Both the position numbers and the translations under genes were made by a program. 25,068 nucleotides of DNA from an uncultured Prevotella sp. (lineage in GTDB: Bacteria; Bacteroidota; Bacteroidia; Bacteroidales; Bacteroidaceae). The stretch spans positions 1 to 25,068 of the forward strand of contig USSA01000030.1 of NCBI GenBank assembly GCA_900557255.1, given 5' to 3'. The notes under the pieces are model-generated. The model did not search any database, was not told the DNA's origin, and saw nothing but the letters and a program-made list of their open reading frames with translations. Position 1 is the stretch's first letter. Every line of letters begins with the position of its first letter. Positions 1-6,270 of this stretch are shown one piece after another.

Positions 1-347
1 GGACTGTAGTAAATTGACTTCAGTAGTAATCCCTTCTTGTGTGACTAGTATAGGATGGGGTACTTTTAGTGGTTGCAGTGGCTTGACTTCAATAGACATT
101 CCTTCTGGTGTGACTAGTATAGGGGATTGGGCATTTTCAGGTTGCAGTGGCTTGACTTCAATAGACATTCCTTCAGGTGTGACTAGTATAGCAAAGGGTA
201 CTTTTAGTGGTTGCAGTGGCTTGACTTCAATAGACATTCCTTCTGGTGTAACTAGTATAGGAGATAAGGCATTTATGGACTGTAGTAAATTGACTTCAGT
301 AGTAATCCCTTCTTGTGTGACTAGTATAGGAAATCAAGTTTTTGGGA
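1..347 (+). repeat. 69-bp tandem coding repeats of the LRR protein
   Basis: Units of 69 bp (23 codons) follow one another with very little third-position drift. The block starting GGTTGCAGTGGCTTGACTTC recurs near 71, 140 and 209. In addition, bases 1-55 recur exactly at 277-331, a shift of 276 bp, which is four units. Such identity at the DNA level points to recent duplication or gene conversion between units. Confidence 0.85.
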
Positions 348-673
348 ATTGCTATAATTTGACTTCTTTGTATTCTTATAGACCAGATCCTGTTGCTGTG
401 GATTCTAACGTATTTTCAGGAATAGATGCAAACAAATGCACTCTATACGTACCGCAAGGATCATTTGGAAATTATTATGTTACATCTGGCTGGGATTACT
501 TTAGCAAAATTGTGGAGTTTGACCCTACAGGCATTGGCGCTGTAACGACAAAGTCGGATGCCAAAGAAGTGTCTCGCTACTCTGTGGATGGTCAGAAACT
601 GGATACACCAGTCAAGGGTTTGAACATTGTGAAGTATAACGATGGTAGTATCAAAAAGGTGGTCGTAGAGTAA
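2..673 (+). CDS. BspA-like leucine-rich repeat surface protein, 3' part only
   Basis: The reading frame is open from the first bases of the window, so the true start lies off the left edge; the first in-window TTG (14) is not a real start. The visible 223 residues begin with LRR_5/BspA-type repeats of 23 residues (pattern SGCSGLTSIDIPSGVTSIG..AF), about five copies, then a degenerate one ending near DPVAVDSNVFSGID. After a short linker (TGIGAVTTKSDAKEVSRY) comes the tail YSVDGQKLDTPVKGLNIVKY with a lysine-rich end, typical of secreted Prevotella proteins. BspA-family proteins are exported and have been linked to adhesion; the ligand here is unknown. The stop lies 39 bp before the next gene with no terminator between, so co-transcription is possible. 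Family call firm, role uncertain. Confidence 0.85.
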   Translation, partial: DCSKLTSVVIPSCVTSIGWGTFSGCSGLTSIDIPSGVTSIGDWAFSGCSGLTSIDIPSGVTSIAKGTFSGCSGLTSIDIPSGVTSIGDKAFMDCSKLTSVVIPSCVTSIGNQVFGNCYNLTSLYSYRPDPVAVDSNVFSGIDANKCTLYVPQGSFGNYYVTSGWDYFSKIVEFDPTGIGAVTTKSDAKEVSRYSVDGQKLDTPVKGLNIVKYNDGSIKKVVVE

Positions 674-712
674 GAAGTAACAGTATTGTAGAACTATAAG
701 ATAGGTGAAGCA

Positions 713-1849
713 ATGTATAATAATGTAGATATTAAGAAAGAGGACTTGTTCCTCTATGATGAGTTGCTGGCTAAACAAAGCCAGTATCCTCAATATGTCA
801 TCAACCTTCATAAACAATTATTTAGCAAGAACGGTCTTGGTGCCGTTCTCGCTAATCTCCAACAAATGATAGACTGGGATGCAGACAAGACTGTTGCTCT
901 ACTGAAGAATATGCTGACCTTGGTAAAGAGTGTCAGGCAATATAGTAATATACGAATTGATGTCGAAGATTTAGCATCAAAGACATGGAGTAATTATCAG
1001 TCTGGTCTTGCTGCGTATATCAAGATTATCGAGGATTATATAGCTAAGAATGCCAAGAATCTGTCTAAAAATAAAGCAAAATGGCGTCAAGGTTATACTT
1101 CTGTAGCTAATGTGGTAGAGAACTTTGTTACCAGAATAGATGGCACGGAGTCTTTGTTGCAAGCCCTTGGTCTTGATATTTTCGGTTTTATTCGTTTGGT
1201 CTTAGACAATTCTTATTTCTTCGATCCAGAAATTGTTGCACAACGTCACAATGATATAAGAAGTGCTATTCAGAAGAACGATAAACTTCCTGCTCGCTGG
1301 ACGGAAAACTATAAAGCGCTATACCCGGAAATGACCAAAGACAAAATAGTGAAGCAAAGTGAAACTACTAGCTCCATAATTTACAATGGTCATCCAGTGC
1401 AAATCGATAAGGATAATAATTATGCAGTAAGAAGTCTCATCAAGAATAAGTTTGGTTATACGGTGAGTCAAGGTCAGAAAAGTATTATCCAGTATTACAA
1501 GATTTCGCATATCTGGGGCGAGGCGTACGACCCTATCAAGTTTACCAATCTGTGGAATCTTGTACTTGTTCCAGCTTGGGCAAACGACTTGCTTGATAAG
1601 AGTTATAGCCGTAATGACCTCACGGTTACCTTTAAGCAGGTCATCAAGTCCATATGTCTTAACTTCTACCAAATGAAAAATCTTGATTGGAGCAGTTTGA
1701 TGAATATGCCTTTATATAAGGAGCAACATGAGAATGATATGGTGGTCAAACTTAATCTTCATGGTGTGCAGTTTAATATCAACTGGATAGAAGGTATAGT
1801 TCAGTCTGGTGATTTAGGGAAAATCAAGAAAGCTACAGTTACCATTTAG
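713..1849 (+). CDS. Uncharacterised 378-residue protein with an HNH-like motif
   Basis: I do not recognise a named family. The protein has no signal peptide and no membrane segment, so it is probably cytoplasmic. Residues 1-190 look mainly helical and charged. Around residues 265-296 the segment SHIWGEAYDPIKF..LWNLVLVP..ANDLLDK has the spacing of an HNH/His-Me finger (H266, N282, then N291/D295/K296), although the usual third histidine is absent. A hydrophobic-aromatic stretch and a basic end (KIKKATVTI) follow. The start at 713 sits in an A-rich context 39 bp after the LRR gene, and the gene is followed by a good terminator. It could be a nuclease-like effector or a phage/defence accessory protein; that is a guess from one motif. 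Confidence 0.7.
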   Translation: MYNNVDIKKEDLFLYDELLAKQSQYPQYVINLHKQLFSKNGLGAVLANLQQMIDWDADKTVALLKNMLTLVKSVRQYSNIRIDVEDLASKTWSNYQSGLAAYIKIIEDYIAKNAKNLSKNKAKWRQGYTSVANVVENFVTRIDGTESLLQALGLDIFGFIRLVLDNSYFFDPEIVAQRHNDIRSAIQKNDKLPARWTENYKALYPEMTKDKIVKQSETTSSIIYNGHPVQIDKDNNYAVRSLIKNKFGYTVSQGQKSIIQYYKISHIWGEAYDPIKFTNLWNLVLVPAWANDLLDKSYSRNDLTVTFKQVIKSICLNFYQMKNLDWSSLMNMPLYKEQHENDMVVKLNLHGVQFNINWIEGIVQSGDLGKIKKATVTI

Positions 1850-1863
1850 CCTATATTAATATG

Positions 1864-1923
1864 CTTATATTTTGTTCAAACACATGTTCTGAAAGGCGTT
1901 AGAGCAAAATATAAGTAGTTTTT
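1864..1923 (+). terminator. Rho-independent terminator after the 378-residue gene
   Basis: Arms 1864-1877 and 1902-1915 pair over 14 positions (CTTATATTTTG with CAAAATATAAG, plus a wobble and two more pairs), followed by a short T-rich run. It probably closes the transcript of the two left-hand genes. Confidence 0.6.
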
Positions 1924-1978
1924 GTCAGCTGTTTACTCCCTTTTTTATAATTCATGCTGCTACAAAAAACATAAAACA

Positions 1979-2010
1979 TTTGGGGGATTTGGAACTTATC
2001 TGTATCTTTG
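1979..2010 (+). promoter_or_regulatory. Bacteroidales-type promoter ahead of an ATPase remnant
   Basis: TTTG at 1979-1982 and TATCTTTG at 2003-2010 are 20 bp apart, matching the -33/-7 arrangement of Bacteroides sigma factor promoters. The only frame that follows is the 27-codon remnant at 2030. Confidence 0.6.
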
Positions 2011-2029
2011 CGATCAAAATCAGTAAGTT

Positions 2030-2113
2030 ATGAGAAAAAGAATATTTAAAAGAAAAGTATACGATAAAATGCTCGAATGGAAGCGAGAGAGAAATGGTAG
2101 CAGTTTTATATAG
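2030..2113 (+). pseudogene. 27-codon N-terminal remnant of an AAA/DUF4143-type ATPase
   Basis: The frame opens with MRKRIFKRKVYDKMLEWKRE and ends at TAG after RNGSSFI. This resembles the first 25 or so residues of AAA_14/DUF4143 ATPases of Bacteroidales, which begin with a basic K-R-K-x-Y-D-x-x-L-x-W-K segment and then run into a Walker A loop. Here the frame stops just before the Walker A would appear, and nothing downstream continues it. It keeps a complete promoter and is followed by a terminator, so a short transcript may still be made. It is most likely a deletion relic; a real 27-residue basic peptide cannot be excluded. The family match is from memory of the motif. Confidence 0.5.
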
Positions 2114-2143
2114 AAAAATGGTAAAGAAGTAGCAGAAAAGTGT

Positions 2144-2193
2144 AAAAATCCGTTCATGTAATAGCAATTATGTTACAATGAACGGATTTTTTT
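2144..2193 (+). terminator. Hairpin A: terminator and/or shared regulatory element
   Basis: Arms 2144-2157 and 2178-2191 are perfectly complementary over 14 bp (AAAAATCCGTTCAT with ATGAACGGATTTTT), with four more inner pairs, and end in a T run. It fits an intrinsic terminator for the remnant unit. The ATGAACG core also recurs in inverted repeats ahead of the other fructan units, so it may have a second role. Confidence 0.65.
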
Positions 2194-2236
2194 ATTCGAT
2201 GAAATGATTTTTTAAGCCGCTGTTCAGACCTTTATG

Positions 2237-2244
2237 TACTTTTG
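2237..2244 (+). promoter_or_regulatory. -7 box for the outer-membrane barrel gene
   Basis: TACTTTTG, followed by CAGCAGAAATC and an ATTAACGCTAACAAATT leader, 46 bp before the ATG at 2291. No TTG is seen at the usual -33 spacing, which fits, but does not prove, activator dependence. Confidence 0.6.
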
Positions 2245-2290
2245 CAGCAGAAATCAAAACATTAACGCTAACAAATTAAACATTTAAAGT

Positions 2291-4594
2291 ATGAACAACT
2301 TTTTAAATGGAAAGAGCGCAGCTATGATGCTTGCACTTTCATTGGTAAATGTTACAGCAGCTTTTGCACAGGATGATAATTCAAGTGCTAAGGAAGAGGG
2401 TAATCGTAATGTGATGCTCAATGCAGCCAGTGCGAATGGACCTCGTGAGATTCAGATAGGCTTGCCTTCTGCCGATGTCAACGTTTTGGAGAATGGTTTG
2501 CCTGTTACTTACGCAACCAATCCTCATTCTGTCAATACCATCTGGCGTGGTGATGCAAGTTTGAGCCATCAGGGATTGCTCAAGATTGCAGAGACAGCTA
2601 TCACTACCGGTAATATCGGTTATGCCGTGAACTCTTTCACCCAGAAGGGACAGAAGGGATTCAATGGTACGCTGAATTATAAGAGCAATCATTTCGGATT
2701 GCAGGAATTCTCTCTGAATATGAATGGTGATTTGGGTAAGGACTGGTACTACAGCTTTAATATGTATCAGGATTTCGACCCGGGAACCTTCAAGATTAAG
2801 TCAACTCCTTATCAGGACCGTACTCAGATTTACAAAGCTCTCCTTACCAAGAAGTATAACGGCAATCGTGGTGAGTTCACTGCCATGTATAAGTATGCCA
2901 ATAGCCATAACGTGTATAGCTATGCTACCCAGAGTGCTCCATTTATCTATGTAGGTGATGGAAGCGTGAAGGAGTATGGAGATTTCAAACTCGGTACCAC
3001 CTCTTATCTCCCTATCGATAACGAGATGACTTATCGCGATATGCGTACTGGTGAGTTGAAGCAGACTTCTCTCTATGATGCCTGCCTGAACAAGTCAAGT
3101 GAGGTGACCTTGATGAACAACTACCGTTTTGACAACGGTTTGAACTGGAAGGCTACCTTGAAGTACGATCACTCACGTGGTGCTATGGTTTACCAGTCAC
3201 CAATGTCTATCATCGATTTGAAGAGCGCTGCCAATCAGGGCGTATATAATTATATGTATCGCGATATCGACGGACAGACTAAGGCTTACAACGGTCAGTA
3301 CATCCAGACCCGTATGTCCTGTCTCAATGCCGGTAAGATTGATGAGGCTCTCTTCACCACCGAGCTCAGCAAGAAATTCAGTACTTCTACCTTCCGTCTT
3401 GGCGTGAATGAGTGGTTCTACCATATCGATTATTGCTCAAATACAACCATGTATGATCAGAGTGTACCTGCAGATGGAAGCTATGCCCTGCGAGTTTGGG
3501 ATGCCAACCAGCGCAATGGCTATTTCTACGATTTCAACAAGAACGCCTCTGAGTATTACAAGGGAAGCGAAAACAAGCTGGCTCTTTACTTCACTCACGA
3601 TTGGGATGTCACCAACAAGTTGAATCTCTACTATGGTGCCCGTCTGGAGTGGCAGAAGCTGAAGGGTGAAAACGCAGCAGTGAAGAATGCAAAGGGTGAA
3701 TTCGTAGGCCGTTTTGCCGATTACTATCTCGGTGCTACGGCACCAGATAAGACTACTAAGATTGCTCCGGCAGACTTGAGTTACAACTGGTTGAACTACG
3801 ATTTCTCTGTAGCAGCAACTTATAGGTTGACCGATAACTTCGGCTTCACTGGCGATTTCACTTACATCGTTCAGCATCCTAAGTTCGAGGCTTTTGCCCC
3901 AGCTACATTGCCAAATACGGATAAGATTTCTGTGCCACTCGGTCGTGCAGGTATCTACTACAATAACTCATGGTTGAGTTTGACATCGTTGTTCTCTTAC
4001 ATATCAAAGACCAACAACAACTCAACTCTGAACCTGCAGCATGGCAGTGAAATCAAGGCGGCTCCTATGGCTTACGATATTCAGACATGGGGTTGGACAA
4101 CCGATGCTGTGGCTCATCCTTTCAAGGGATTCGATTTCCACTTCCTCTTCACTTATCAGAAGCCAACTTACAAGAAATATGAGACATCGGTTACCTTCAG
4201 TGATGGTACCCCTGGCAACATCAATGCCACAGGTAATATCGTAGCCGAGATTCCTCAGATCCTCATCGAGTTGGACCCAAGCTACATGATTACCAAGGAC
4301 ATCAAGCTCTGGACCAGTTTCCGTTACTTCAGCAAGACCTACGCCAACATCAACGAGGCATATTACTTCAACGGTCACTGGGAGACTTTCGGAGGTTTGA
4401 ACTGGCAGGCAACCAAGCACCTGGCTCTCGGCTGCACCGTAGTCAACTTCCTCAACCAGACTGGTGCCAAGGGTAGTATCGCTGGTGCCGAGCTGATTAC
4501 CAAGGATGAGGCTAAGGGAATCAAGAATCAGATTATGACGGGTAGCTATCTCCGTCCATTCACTGTAGAATTCACAGCTTCGCTGAAGTTCTAA
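2291..4594 (+). CDS. TonB-dependent receptor-like outer-membrane beta-barrel protein
   Basis: A 767-residue exported protein. The signal peptide ends at AFA-Q near residue 27. Mature residues 28-120 hold a short plug-like region (NVMLNAASANGPREIQIGLP... ending near GYAVNSF); there is no carboxypeptidase-D-like extension as in SusC. The rest is a long series of alternating aromatic/polar beta strands ending in EFTASLKF, the terminal phenylalanine usual for BAM-assembled barrels. It therefore looks like a TonB-dependent transporter outside the SusC subclass, without a SusD partner beside it. Its promoter and leader resemble those of the GH32, SusC and MFS units, so I infer it serves the same fructan system, perhaps importing small fructo-oligosaccharides or fructose. 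The substrate is not shown by the sequence. Confidence 0.8.
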   Translation: MNNFLNGKSAAMMLALSLVNVTAAFAQDDNSSAKEEGNRNVMLNAASANGPREIQIGLPSADVNVLENGLPVTYATNPHSVNTIWRGDASLSHQGLLKIAETAITTGNIGYAVNSFTQKGQKGFNGTLNYKSNHFGLQEFSLNMNGDLGKDWYYSFNMYQDFDPGTFKIKSTPYQDRTQIYKALLTKKYNGNRGEFTAMYKYANSHNVYSYATQSAPFIYVGDGSVKEYGDFKLGTTSYLPIDNEMTYRDMRTGELKQTSLYDACLNKSSEVTLMNNYRFDNGLNWKATLKYDHSRGAMVYQSPMSIIDLKSAANQGVYNYMYRDIDGQTKAYNGQYIQTRMSCLNAGKIDEALFTTELSKKFSTSTFRLGVNEWFYHIDYCSNTTMYDQSVPADGSYALRVWDANQRNGYFYDFNKNASEYYKGSENKLALYFTHDWDVTNKLNLYYGARLEWQKLKGENAAVKNAKGEFVGRFADYYLGATAPDKTTKIAPADLSYNWLNYDFSVAATYRLTDNFGFTGDFTYIVQHPKFEAFAPATLPNTDKISVPLGRAGIYYNNSWLSLTSLFSYISKTNNNSTLNLQHGSEIKAAPMAYDIQTWGWTTDAVAHPFKGFDFHFLFTYQKPTYKKYETSVTFSDGTPGNINATGNIVAEIPQILIELDPSYMITKDIKLWTSFRYFSKTYANINEAYYFNGHWETFGGLNWQATKHLALGCTVVNFLNQTGAKGSIAGAELITKDEAKGIKNQIMTGSYLRPFTVEFTASLKF

Positions 4595-4618
4595 TTAGTT
4601 CAAACATAATAAGATAGA

Positions 4619-4653
4619 CAGTACTATATAATAATGTATAGTGCTGCCTTTTT
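4619..4653 (+). terminator. Terminator after the outer-membrane barrel gene
   Basis: Arms CAGTACTATA (4619-4628) and TATAGTGCTG (4637-4646) pair over 10 positions with one G-T wobble, followed by CC and five T. Confidence 0.75.
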
Positions 4654-4764
4654 CTTGTTTTGGTTTTGAACTTTGGAGAAAACGCTGTTTTCCATAATAA
4701 AATAGGTGAAAAGAGTGTTTTTATCAGTCATGATTAATAAAATAGAGGAGTTTTAGTGTTTGTA

Positions 4765-4854
4765 TTCCTAAAAACGTTCGTAAAAGAAAAGTTTTAGGAA
4801 TCAATTCCTAAAACTTTCTAAATAATCGTATTTTTAGTATGTAGATTCCTAAAA
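4765..4854 (+). promoter_or_regulatory. Operator-like palindrome cluster ahead of the DUF4143 ATPase
   Basis: A near-continuous 30-bp palindrome (4788-4817) has two perfect 14-bp arms, AAAGTTTTAGGAAT and ATTCCTAAAACTTT, separated by CA. Further TTCCTAAAA half-sites lie at 4765-4773 and 4846-4854, the last only 6 bp before the -7 box at 4861. No T run follows, so this looks like a DNA-binding site rather than a terminator. The cognate protein is unknown. The rest of the 4654-4893 gap is AT-rich with nothing else recognisable. Confidence 0.6.
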
Positions 4855-4860
4855 AATATG

Positions 4861-4868
4861 TATATTTG
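4861..4868 (+). promoter_or_regulatory. -7 box for the DUF4143 ATPase
   Basis: TATATTTG, 25 bp before the ATG at 4894. Because this box lies downstream of the in-frame ATG at 4858, that earlier ATG cannot be the start on this transcript. Confidence 0.6.
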
Positions 4869-4893
4869 CAGCGTGACATGTAAAAATACAAAA

Positions 4894-6096
4894 ATGAAGA
4901 GAATAGAACGACATAACTATCTGCAAAAGCTGATAGCTTTCAAGGATAAAAAGCTTATCAAGGTGATAACAGGCATTCGCCGTTGTGGTAAATCGACTAT
5001 TATGGAGATTTATCGTGACTGGCTGATAGCTCATGGAGTAATGCAAGAGCAAATCATCTATCTCAATTTTGAGGACTATGACTATTTTGAATTGCGAGAC
5101 CCAAGAAAACTGTATTCTTATGTCAAACCTTTGATACAGCAAGATAAGATGACTTACATCTTTTTTGATGAGATACAGCATGTCACGGATTTTCCGGATA
5201 TCATCAATAGTCTTAATTTGAAGCCAACAGTTGATCTATATGTGACGGGTTCGAATGCCTACATGCTTTCTAGCGAGATAGCTACACTCTTGTCTGGCAG
5301 GTATGTAGAGATTGCGATGCTTCCGTTGTCTTTCAAGGAGTATGCGGAAGGTATCGGTGGTACGGACCATCTTTCACAGACATATATAGAATATGTGAGC
5401 AAGAGCAGTTTCCCATATACATTGGAGTTGGATACGGCTAATGAGATTAGCGATTACTTGAATGCTGTTTACAATACGATAGTGGTAAAGGACATCATGA
5501 GTCGAAATAAACTTTCCGATGTGATGATGTTGGAGAGCGTGATACGTTTCACGGCAGATAATATCGGCAATATTCTCTCGACGAAACGTATTGCAGACTT
5601 GATGTCGGCTGATGGGCGAAAGATTGACCAAAAGACCGTGGAGAAATACCTGTCAACCCTTTGCGAGTCTTTCTTCTTGTATGAAGTGAAGCGATATAAC
5701 ATCAAGGGTAAGCAACTCCTCAAAACTTTGGGAAAATACTATCTGGTGGATATTGGTTTGCGACGTATGTTGCTTGGCTCTCGCTCTTTTGATGCAGGGC
5801 GCATTTTGGAAAATATCGTTTTTCTGGAACTCTTGCGTCGGCAGAAGAAAGTGTATATAGGCAAGATGGATAACTTGGAGGTTGATTTTGTTGCTATCGA
5901 CGAGAATGACTTAGCCTATTATCAGGTAGCTGCAACGGTAAGGGATGAGAAGACCTTGAAGCGCGAACTCGCTTCGCTTCAGCAAATCAAGGACCAATAT
6001 CCCAAGTATATCTTGACGCTCGATGAAGACCCGACGGCAGATTATGATGGTATCAAGCGAATCAATGCGTTGAAATGGCTGATGGGGGAAGTATAG
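4894..6096 (+). CDS. AAA_14 / DUF4143 family ATP-binding protein
   Basis: A 400-residue cytoplasmic P-loop protein, the normal size for this family. Walker A is GIRRCGKST at residues 27-35 and Walker B is YIFFDEIQ with D92-E93. The second half carries the DUF4143 region (KYYLVDIGLRRMLLG...GRILENIVFLELLRR...VDFVAIDE), which resembles a PD-(D/E)XK-like fold. The family is very common in Bacteroidales; its function is unsettled, with proposals including roles in DNA or toxin-antitoxin-like systems. The start at 4894 (MKRIERHNYLQKL) is preferred over 4858, which lies upstream of the -7 box. It has its own promoter and operator-like palindromes and sits between two fructan-regulon units, so it looks like an insertion there rather than a pathway member. 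Confidence 0.88.
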   Translation: MKRIERHNYLQKLIAFKDKKLIKVITGIRRCGKSTIMEIYRDWLIAHGVMQEQIIYLNFEDYDYFELRDPRKLYSYVKPLIQQDKMTYIFFDEIQHVTDFPDIINSLNLKPTVDLYVTGSNAYMLSSEIATLLSGRYVEIAMLPLSFKEYAEGIGGTDHLSQTYIEYVSKSSFPYTLELDTANEISDYLNAVYNTIVVKDIMSRNKLSDVMMLESVIRFTADNIGNILSTKRIADLMSADGRKIDQKTVEKYLSTLCESFFLYEVKRYNIKGKQLLKTLGKYYLVDIGLRRMLLGSRSFDAGRILENIVFLELLRRQKKVYIGKMDNLEVDFVAIDENDLAYYQVAATVRDEKTLKRELASLQQIKDQYPKYILTLDEDPTADYDGIKRINALKWLMGEV

Positions 6097-6128
6097 TCTT
6101 GTTGCCTCCAAGGAGATGTGAGGAAAAG

Positions 6129-6171
6129 AATCGTTCATGCACTGCAAAAGATGTTGCATGAACGATTTTTT
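6129..6171 (+). terminator. Hairpin B: terminator and/or shared regulatory element
   Basis: Arms AATCGTTCATGC (6129-6140) and GCATGAACGATT (6156-6167) are perfect over 12 bp and followed by T4. It can end the DUF4143 transcript. The ATGAACGATT arm matches those of hairpins A and C and of the MFS promoter palindrome, and CGGATGAAACGA follows at 6175. Confidence 0.65.
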
Positions 6172-6216
6172 GTATCGGATGAAACGAGATTTATATGATA
6201 ATTCCTGCTTTATTCT

Positions 6217-6224
6217 TATCTTTG
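6217..6224 (+). promoter_or_regulatory. -7 box for the first GH32 gene
   Basis: TATCTTTG followed by CAGCAG and an AACAATAATGCTAACAATT leader, 46 bp before the ATG at 6271. The box and leader closely resemble those at 2237 and 22537. Confidence 0.6.
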
Positions 6225-6270
6225 CAGCAGATTTAAACAATAATGCTAACAATTTAAAAAGAAAACGATC

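Noticed and set aside
1..347. Regularly spaced repeats suggesting a CRISPR array
   Set aside because: The period is 69 bp, it is in frame throughout, and it encodes 23-residue LRR units; there are no unique spacers.
2237..2290. Conserved leader AACGCTAACAA as a riboswitch
   Set aside because: The leaders are only 34-51 nt and show no conserved stems; a generic initiation-friendly leader or activator site is simpler.
4858..4893. Longer start for the DUF4143 ATPase at 4858
   Set aside because: That ATG lies upstream of the -7 box TATATTTG (4861-4868).
4894..6096. DUF4143 ATPase as a transposase or IS element
   Set aside because: No DDE or HUH motif and no flanking inverted repeats; the palindromes lie only on the promoter side.
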